From an uncultured Clostridia bacterium (GTDB lineage: Bacteria; Bacillota; Clostridia; Christensenellales; Borkfalkiaceae): a stretch of 9,702 nt of DNA. The notes under the pieces were generated by a model. That model was not told the DNA's origin, ran no database searches, and worked only from the letters and a program-made list of their open reading frames with translations. This document shows positions 5,677-9,702 of this stretch, piece after piece. Position 1 is the first letter of the stretch. Each line of letters begins with the position of its first letter. Both the position numbers and the translations under genes were made by a program. The DNA is taken from assembly GCA_947629735.1 (NCBI GenBank), contig CANREX010000050.1, positions 1 through 9,702 of the forward strand, given 5' to 3'.

Positions 5677-5682
5677 TATAAT
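5654..5682 (+). promoter_or_regulatory. mtnN promoter, leaderless
   Basis: TTGCAA (5654-5659), a 17-base spacer and a perfect TATAAT (5677-5682) form the same promoter type as the one upstream of alr. Exactly six bases separate TATAAT from the ATG at 5689, so standard promoter geometry puts the transcription start on the A of the start codon. Confidence 0.85.
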
Positions 5683-5688
5683 TTTTAT

Positions 5689-6387
5689 ATGACAGTTTTC
5701 GTTATAGCGATGCGCAATGAGGCTACCCCCATTGCGGACAATATGCGTATAACGCAGAGTTCCGAAGTTCACGGCAGACAGGTTCTGCGCGGGTTTATCG
5801 GCGAGGGCGAATGTGCCGTCGTGGTTTGCGGCGTAGGCAAGGTGAACGCGGCGGCGGGCGCGCAGTACGCGATAGACTGCCTCGGCGCGGACAGGATAGT
5901 AAACGTCGGCGTTGCGGGCGGGCTCAACGGCACAATGAGCGTGGGCGACGTCTACTCCGTCGACAGCTGCGTGCAGTATGACTTCAACCTCGCCGAGCTG
6001 AACGGGACTTCCATAGGCACTTTAAACGAATACGAAGAGCCGTACATACGCATAAACACGGCGGGCGGCTACCCGAAGAGAAAGCTCGCCACGGGCGACA
6101 GGTTTGACGACGACGAGGGAGATTTCAAGCTATTGACTTCCACCTTGTCGGCGGACATACGCGACATGGAGGGCGGCGCGATAGCGCACGTGTGCGCGCA
6201 TGCGAATGTGCCCTGCTATATCTTCAAGGCAATCTCCGACGTCGCGGGAATGGGGTCTACGCACGAACAATTCCGCAAAAACCTCGAAAAATGCGCCCAA
6301 ACGCTTTCAAAAGAGGCTGTAAATATCTTCAACGCGGTTAATAACGACAAGCGCGGCAACGTCGGAGATAAAAAGGGCGGCGTATGA
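5689..6387 (+). CDS. mtnN: 5'-methylthioadenosine/S-adenosylhomocysteine nucleosidase
   Basis: Hydrolyses the glycosidic bond of methylthioadenosine and S-adenosylhomocysteine, clearing inhibitory by-products of SAM use and feeding methionine and purine salvage. The 232-residue protein matches the family: VIAMRNEATPI with E11 at the water-activating Glu position, GVGKVNAAAGAQYAID (48-63), VGVAGGL (73-79), VGDV (85-88), ATGDRF (134-139), DMEGGAIAHV with E161, and AISDVA with catalytic D184. The frame stays open upstream to 5623, but that part overlaps the pfkB terminator and this gene's promoter, so the ATG at 5689 is the start. There is no Shine-Dalgarno. The last 15 or so residues are a Lys/Gly-rich tail. 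The exact nucleoside preference is not proven. ung follows after 52 bases. Confidence 0.87.
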   Translation: MTVFVIAMRNEATPIADNMRITQSSEVHGRQVLRGFIGEGECAVVVCGVGKVNAAAGAQYAIDCLGADRIVNVGVAGGLNGTMSVGDVYSVDSCVQYDFNLAELNGTSIGTLNEYEEPYIRINTAGGYPKRKLATGDRFDDDEGDFKLLTSTLSADIRDMEGGAIAHVCAHANVPCYIFKAISDVAGMGSTHEQFRKNLEKCAQTLSKEAVNIFNAVNNDKRGNVGDKKGGV

Positions 6388-6439
6388 TAAGAGCGGCAGG
6401 CGCGGAGATTTCAATTCGCATAAGGACGGGGAATAAACT

Positions 6440-7114
6440 ATGATAACACTCGGCGGCGGCTGGGACGAAGCCCTCGCTCCGCTGTTTGCGGACGAAAGAT
6501 ACAAAAAAATACGCGAATTTTTAAAGAGCGAATACTCAACGCGGGTGATTTATCCCGACATGTACGATTTGTACAACTGTTTCAGATACACCCCGCTCGA
6601 CAACGTGAAGGCGGTCATACTCGGGCAAGACCCCTATCATGAGCCTAATCAGGCGCACGGGCTGTGTTTTTCGGTGAAAAAGGGCGTGCCGCTCCCCCCT
6701 TCCTTGAAGAATATCTTCAAGGAAATTGAGGACGAGCTGGGAATACGCGAGCCCGACTGCGGCGACCTCACCAAATGGGCAAAACAGGGCGTGCTGCTTC
6801 TGAATACGACTCTCACCGTGCGCGAACACGCCGCGAACAGCCACTCGAAGTGCGGCTGGGCGTGGTTTACCGACAGTGTGATTGAACTCGTTTCCCGCTA
6901 TTGCGGGCACGTGGTATTTATCTTGTGGGGAGGCAATGCGAGGAGTAAAGCGCCGCTTATCGACAGCAATAAGCACCTCGTTTTGCAATGCGCGCACCCC
7001 TCTCCCCTTTCCGCTTACAACGGGTTTTTCGGGTGCGGGTTCTTCAAAAAGACAAACGAATACTTAATCAAAAACGGCATTCAGCCGATAGATTGGGATC
7101 TCAACGAGCGATAA
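6440..7114 (+). CDS. ung: Uracil-DNA glycosylase, family 1
   Basis: Removes uracil arising from cytosine deamination or dUTP incorporation and starts base-excision repair. The 224-residue length is normal. Motifs are in order: GQDPYH at 62-67 with catalytic D64, PPSLKNIFKEIEDELG (86-101), LLLNTTLTVREHAANSH (119-135) with N122 in the uracil pocket, WGGNA (163-167), and HPSPLSAYNGFFGC (186-199) with H186 and the DNA-intercalating Leu L190. The ATG at 6440 follows a GGACGGGG purine stretch about 8 bases upstream. It lies between mtnN and apgM, with gaps of 52 and 49 bases and no clear promoter in either, so the three are likely co-transcribed from the mtnN promoter. Confidence 0.96.
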   Translation: MITLGGGWDEALAPLFADERYKKIREFLKSEYSTRVIYPDMYDLYNCFRYTPLDNVKAVILGQDPYHEPNQAHGLCFSVKKGVPLPPSLKNIFKEIEDELGIREPDCGDLTKWAKQGVLLLNTTLTVREHAANSHSKCGWAWFTDSVIELVSRYCGHVVFILWGGNARSKAPLIDSNKHLVLQCAHPSPLSAYNGFFGCGFFKKTNEYLIKNGIQPIDWDLNER

Positions 7115-7163
7115 TTTTTAGACTTTTTTATATAACAAACTGCATTTTTAAGGAGATTTGATT

Positions 7164-8381
7164 ATGAAATACGTTGTTGTGCTGGGCGACGGAATGGCGG
7201 ATTGGAAAATTGAGAGGCTGAAAAATTTCACCTGTCTGCAAGCTGCAAGGACGCCTAACCTCGACGGAATCGCGCGCTTTTCCGAGATAGGTCTTTGCAA
7301 GACCGTGCCCGACGGCATGAAGCCCGGAAGCGACGTCGCCAACATGTCCGTCCTCGGGTTCGACCCCCGTCTCTACTACACGGGGCGTTCGCCTCTGGAA
7401 GCCGTGTCGATGGGGATTGAGCTGCAACCTACGGACGTCACGCTGCGCTGCAACCTCGTCACCCTTTCCGACGAGCCCGAATACGAAAATAAGCGCATGC
7501 TCGATTACTCTGCGGGGGAGATTTCCACCGCCGAAGCGGCGCAACTCATAGAATTTTTAAAGCAAAACCTCGACAGCGCGGACATGAAGCTCTTTGCAGG
7601 CATATCCTATCGGCATTGCCTGCTCGTTTCAAACGGCGAGACGGGGCACGAGCTCACGCCCCCGCACGACATTTCCGGCAGACCAATAGCCGATTACCTC
7701 CCGCAAGGACCTTACGCGCATAAATACCTCGCGATGATGAAGAGAAGCGCAGAGCTCCTGAAAGACCACCCCGTAAACGCGGCGCGCATTGCGGCGGGCA
7801 AGCGACCCGCAAACTCCATTTGGCTGTGGGGCGAGGGCACGAAACCCGCGCTCGATTCCTTCGAGCATATCCGCTCGTTAAAAGGCGGAGTGATTTCCGC
7901 GGTGGATCTTGTGCGCGGAATAGGTAAATTGGCGGGCATGCGCGTCATCAACGTCGAGGGCGCGACGGGAAATTACGACACGAACTTCAAGGGAAAAGCC
8001 GAAGCCGCGGCGGAAGCGCTTTTGCACGGCGGGCTGGACTTCGTGTATATCCACATGGAAGCCCCCGACGAATGTGGGCATCAGGGCGACCCCGCACACA
8101 AGGTTTACTCAATCGAACAGATAGACGATAAAGTAGTCGGCACGCTGCTCACGTCGTTCAGGAAGGCAGGCGAGGACTTCGCCATGCTCGTCGCTCCCGA
8201 CCACCCCACTCCCTGCGCGTGCAGGACGCACGTCTCGGAACCCGTTCCCTATCTGCTGTATTCCAACAGGGTGAACCTCGGCAACGGCGCGATAAGATAC
8301 ACAGAGGTGCAGGCGGCAAAGACGGGCGCGTTCGTGGAGGACGGCTACAAACTTATCGATAAATTATTTGCCATAAGATAA
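7164..8381 (+). CDS. apgM: Cofactor-independent phosphoglycerate mutase, ApgM type
   Basis: Alkaline-phosphatase-superfamily enzyme of the archaeal-type phosphoglycerate mutase group, expected to interconvert 3- and 2-phosphoglycerate. Bacterial members close to this one have also been proposed as homoserine kinases in genomes lacking ThrB; sequence alone does not settle this. The 405-residue protein shows LGDGMAD (7-13, metal ligand D9), PGSDVANMSVLG (54-65, nucleophile S56), SPLEAVSMGI (76-85), EGATGNYDTN (265-274), HMEAPDECGHQGD (297-309), APDHPTP (344-350) and RTHVSEPVPY (354-363), so the metal and catalytic residues look complete. The ATG at 7164 follows AAGGAGAT eight bases upstream. 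A TTG two codons earlier is a poorer choice. A strong terminator follows about 90 bases downstream. Confidence 0.92.
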   Translation: MKYVVVLGDGMADWKIERLKNFTCLQAARTPNLDGIARFSEIGLCKTVPDGMKPGSDVANMSVLGFDPRLYYTGRSPLEAVSMGIELQPTDVTLRCNLVTLSDEPEYENKRMLDYSAGEISTAEAAQLIEFLKQNLDSADMKLFAGISYRHCLLVSNGETGHELTPPHDISGRPIADYLPQGPYAHKYLAMMKRSAELLKDHPVNAARIAAGKRPANSIWLWGEGTKPALDSFEHIRSLKGGVISAVDLVRGIGKLAGMRVINVEGATGNYDTNFKGKAEAAAEALLHGGLDFVYIHMEAPDECGHQGDPAHKVYSIEQIDDKVVGTLLTSFRKAGEDFAMLVAPDHPTPCACRTHVSEPVPYLLYSNRVNLGNGAIRYTEVQAAKTGAFVEDGYKLIDKLFAIR

Positions 8382-8462
8382 CACGAAATAAGCCTAACTT
8401 TTCGCAAAATTGCTTGAAATAAGCAAGCGCGCGGGATATGTAAATCGAGTAAAATTCGAGAA

Positions 8463-8516
8463 AAAAAACGAGCCCCCGCCCGCGGGTTAAAGCCCGCGGG
8501 CGGGGGCTGCTTTTTT
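8463..8516 (+). terminator. Very strong bidirectional intrinsic terminator
   Basis: AGCCCCCGCCCGCGGG (8471-8486) and its exact complement (8493-8508) form a 16-bp GC-rich stem with a six-base loop TTAAAG. TTTTTT (8511-8516) follows on the plus strand, and a run of A (8461-8468) precedes it, which is the U-run for the minus strand. It lies between the convergent apgM and coat genes and can end both transcripts. Confidence 0.93.
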
Positions 8517-8568
8517 GCATTTTTTTAAAGTTTTGCGGCGGTAGATGTCCTTTTATTTTGACTTTTCG

Positions 8569-8859
8569 TCAATTTGCGAGCTGTTTTTGCTGTTTTTTGA
8601 ACGTCTCGTTTATCTGGTCTATCATCTGCTTCTGCGCGGGCGCGGGCGTGTAGTAGCCGCGCGACGACATCTGGTTGTACAGGCAGTATTGGTTTTCCGC
8701 GACGGAATTCAAGTTTGCCGCGAACTCCTTGCGCACGCTCTTAGCGTTGCCCTCGCAAAGCGCGATAGCGTAGAATGAAGTCAGCTGTTTTTCGCTTTCG
8801 AGCATGTCCAAAATTGCGTCCTTTTCGTTTAATTGCGTATCGCTTTTAGCCGTTTTCAT
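8569..8859 (-). CDS. CotF-like spore coat protein
   Basis: Small all-helical protein of 96 residues resembling the CotF coat protein family, which has a ferritin-like helical fold and is common in spore-forming Bacillota. Recognisable parts are LNEKDAILDMLESEKQLTSFYA (10-31), then a helix with EFAANLNSVAENQYCLYNQM (45-64), then SRGYYTPAPA (66-75), where family members usually have a KGWY-type turn. The C-terminus is Lys/Gln-rich. The Shine-Dalgarno GGGAGG lies within the last codons of the upstream 62-residue gene, and the start follows its stop by 6 bases, so the two are co-translated. A role in the spore coat is inferred from the family; the helical fold does not itself prove it. Confidence 0.8.
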   Translation of the reverse strand: MKTAKSDTQLNEKDAILDMLESEKQLTSFYAIALCEGNAKSVRKEFAANLNSVAENQYCLYNQMSSRGYYTPAPAQKQMIDQINETFKKQQKQLAN

Positions 8860-8865
8860 TACCTT

Positions 8866-9054
8866 TTAACCTCCCAAAATACATAAAAGCGCGTTGTAGC
8901 GGCGTTGGTGCTCGTCCGCTATCTTTGTCATACAGTCGGCAAGGTCGGTGTCCGTAAGCGTCTTTGAATACGCCCTCGCCTTTTTGCATATCAGCCCCTC
9001 GAACGTGAGCGCGTCCGAAATCATAGTAAGTTCTTTTGACGTCAACTGTGTCAT
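8866..9054 (-). CDS. Small coat-associated helical protein, partner of the CotF-like protein
   Basis: A 62-residue protein predicted to be two helices: TSKELTMISDALTFEGLICKK, broken by an N-rich-free turn near TLTDTD, then LADCMTKIADEHQRRYNALL. Small proteins of this pattern (LTxKEL...E..L.KK...A...D..L......A..HQ..Y..LL) are often encoded just before CotF-like proteins in Clostridia, so I read it as a half-ferritin-like partner of the downstream product. The ATG at 9054 has a perfect GGAGG seven bases upstream. That Shine-Dalgarno lies inside a hairpin (9061-9094). It has three Cys, at 23, 41 and 58. No sporulation sigma-factor promoter could be identified. Confidence 0.75.
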   Translation of the reverse strand: MTQLTSKELTMISDALTFEGLICKKARAYSKTLTDTDLADCMTKIADEHQRRYNALLCILGG

Positions 9055-9060
9055 AAAAAT

Positions 9061-9094
9061 ACCTCCGCTACTGTTATTGACAGCCTGCGGAGGT
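9061..9094 (-). promoter_or_regulatory. Hairpin that buries the Shine-Dalgarno of the small coat gene
   Basis: On the minus strand ACCTCCGC (9094-9087) is the exact complement of GCGGAGGT (9068-9061), and the second arm contains the GGAGG ribosome site of the gene starting at 9054. Inside, CTGT and ACAG can add a four-pair upper stem around CAATA. ATTTTT then leads straight into the ATG, so the element can act as a ribosome-site lock, as a terminator of read-through from the HEAT-like gene, or both. Confidence 0.7.
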
Positions 9095-9122
9095 TACATT
9101 CTCATTTTTTTATTTTATTTTG

Positions 9123-9172
9123 CCGCGCGCTTATTTTTGCCGTCCTTATTTTTAACCGCGCGCTTATTTTTG
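9123..9172 (-). repeat. 33-bp duplication at the 3' end of the HEAT-like gene
   Basis: A 17-base sequence, CCGCGCGCTTATTTTTG on the plus strand, occurs at 9123-9139 and again at 9156-9172, a period of 33 bases. A partial CTTATTTTT copy lies between at 9145-9153. The right copy contains the stop codon of the HEAT-like gene. Because 33 is a multiple of three, the same stop (CAA AAA TAA) recurs in frame downstream. Confidence 0.7.
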
Positions 9173-9702
9173 ACCGCCGTCGATGTCCCCGAAGATATCT
9201 ATCCCCTTTTCGCTGTGCGCCGTTATCGCCTGATAATAGGGGTCGGAAGAGAAGTCGCGCGGCTTATCGTAGCTGCCGCCGAGGCTTTCTATGGCGTATT
9301 TCAGCTCCTGATACTCGATATAGCTTATCCCCTCTTCGTCTATCTTGTCGAGAAGATAGGGAAGCGCACGCTCGTCGCCGTATGCCGCGAGAAAACTTGC
9401 AAGCATGGGCAGATTTTCCGCGTCCGTGCGGAATTCCTTTATAAGAATTTTGAATATTTCGTCGTCGCGAATGACGCAGCGGGAGAGAATTTCAAGCATG
9501 TACTGCACTCTCACTCCCCCTTTGTACAGCTCTATCGCCCTGTCCTTTACGTCGTCGGCGAAGGGCTTTACCAAATCCACGCAGGTGTTGCGGATATCCT
9601 CGCTTTCGCTTTCCGTCAAAAGGCGCATGTACTCGCCGAGGGCTTCCTTGCATGAACCGAGCAGGTTCAGCGCGAGCATGATTTCGTCCTCGCCGCCCTG
9701 CA
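9164..9702 (-). CDS. HEAT-repeat-like helical protein, C-terminal part, cut by window edge
   Basis: About 179 residues are visible. The frame is open to the right edge, with GGEDEI before the Met at 9679, so the start is probably outside the window. The pattern is one of repeated amphipathic helix pairs: LALNLLGSCKEALGEYMRLL, then DIRNTCVDLVKPFAD, VQYMLEILSRC, DEIFKILIKEF, MLASFLAAYGDERALPYLLDKI, and YIEYQELKYAIESLGG. AAYGDERALPYLLDKI is the most HEAT-like unit. It ends with an acidic, aromatic tail (SSDPYYQAI). Similar short HEAT-like proteins of unknown role occur in Clostridia; a scaffold or protein-binding role is only inferred. No enzymatic motif is visible. It lies upstream of the coat gene pair on the same strand, separated by a duplication and a hairpin. 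Confidence 0.65.
   Translation of the reverse strand, partial: QGGEDEIMLALNLLGSCKEALGEYMRLLTESESEDIRNTCVDLVKPFADDVKDRAIELYKGGVRVQYMLEILSRCVIRDDEIFKILIKEFRTDAENLPMLASFLAAYGDERALPYLLDKIDEEGISYIEYQELKYAIESLGGSYDKPRDFSSDPYYQAITAHSEKGIDIFGDIDGGQK

Noticed and set aside
5623..5688. 22-residue N-terminal extension of MtnN
   Set aside because: It overlaps the pfkB terminator and the mtnN promoter; family members begin at the VIAM-type strand.
8410..8426. TTGCTT/AAGCAA hairpin after apgM
   Set aside because: Only 6 bp with no U-tract; the strong terminator at 8463-8516 accounts for the transcript end.

Overview
The window looks like a chromosomal segment of an anaerobic, endospore-forming Bacillota, probably an uncultured gut-type member of the Clostridia. 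This is inferred from a CotF-type coat protein pair, Clostridia-style alr/rsmD/coaD housekeeping genes, an archaeal-type ApgM phosphoglycerate mutase, moderately GC-rich genes with AT-rich spacers, and the standard genetic code. No phage, transposon, CRISPR, rRNA or tRNA was seen.

Left block (1-3553, all minus). One long operon reads alr, 5-formyltetrahydrofolate cyclo-ligase, an unknown membrane protein, rsmD, coaD, and a DAHP synthase gene that runs off the left edge. Most junctions overlap by 4 to 11 bases. A near-consensus promoter (TTGCAA-17-TATAAT) lies upstream of alr.

Middle (3554-5642). bioY (minus) and a 1-phosphofructokinase gene (plus) are transcribed divergently. Their shared spacer holds a near-perfect bioY promoter only 9 bases from the ATG. 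Three tandem 22-bp direct repeats sit right behind its -35 box. A strong 16-bp hairpin and helically phased GAGTT motifs follow bioY. A hairpin terminator follows the kinase.

Right block (5643-9702). A plus-strand cluster reads mtnN, ung, apgM. It starts at a consensus promoter whose predicted transcription start is the A of the mtnN ATG (leaderless). It ends at a very strong bidirectional terminator. Facing it on the minus strand are a small coat-associated protein and a CotF-like coat protein. Behind these is the 3' part of a HEAT-like helical protein that runs off the right edge. The Shine-Dalgarno of the small coat gene is buried in a perfect 8-bp hairpin followed by a U-run.

The most notable signal is regulatory rather than a new protein system. 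Every gene directly behind a recognisable consensus promoter (alr, bioY, pfkB, mtnN) lacks a clear Shine-Dalgarno, and two of them look leaderless or nearly so. Most genes further inside operons have good Shine-Dalgarno sequences. Together with the 22-bp array and the Shine-Dalgarno hairpin, this is what deserves follow-up.
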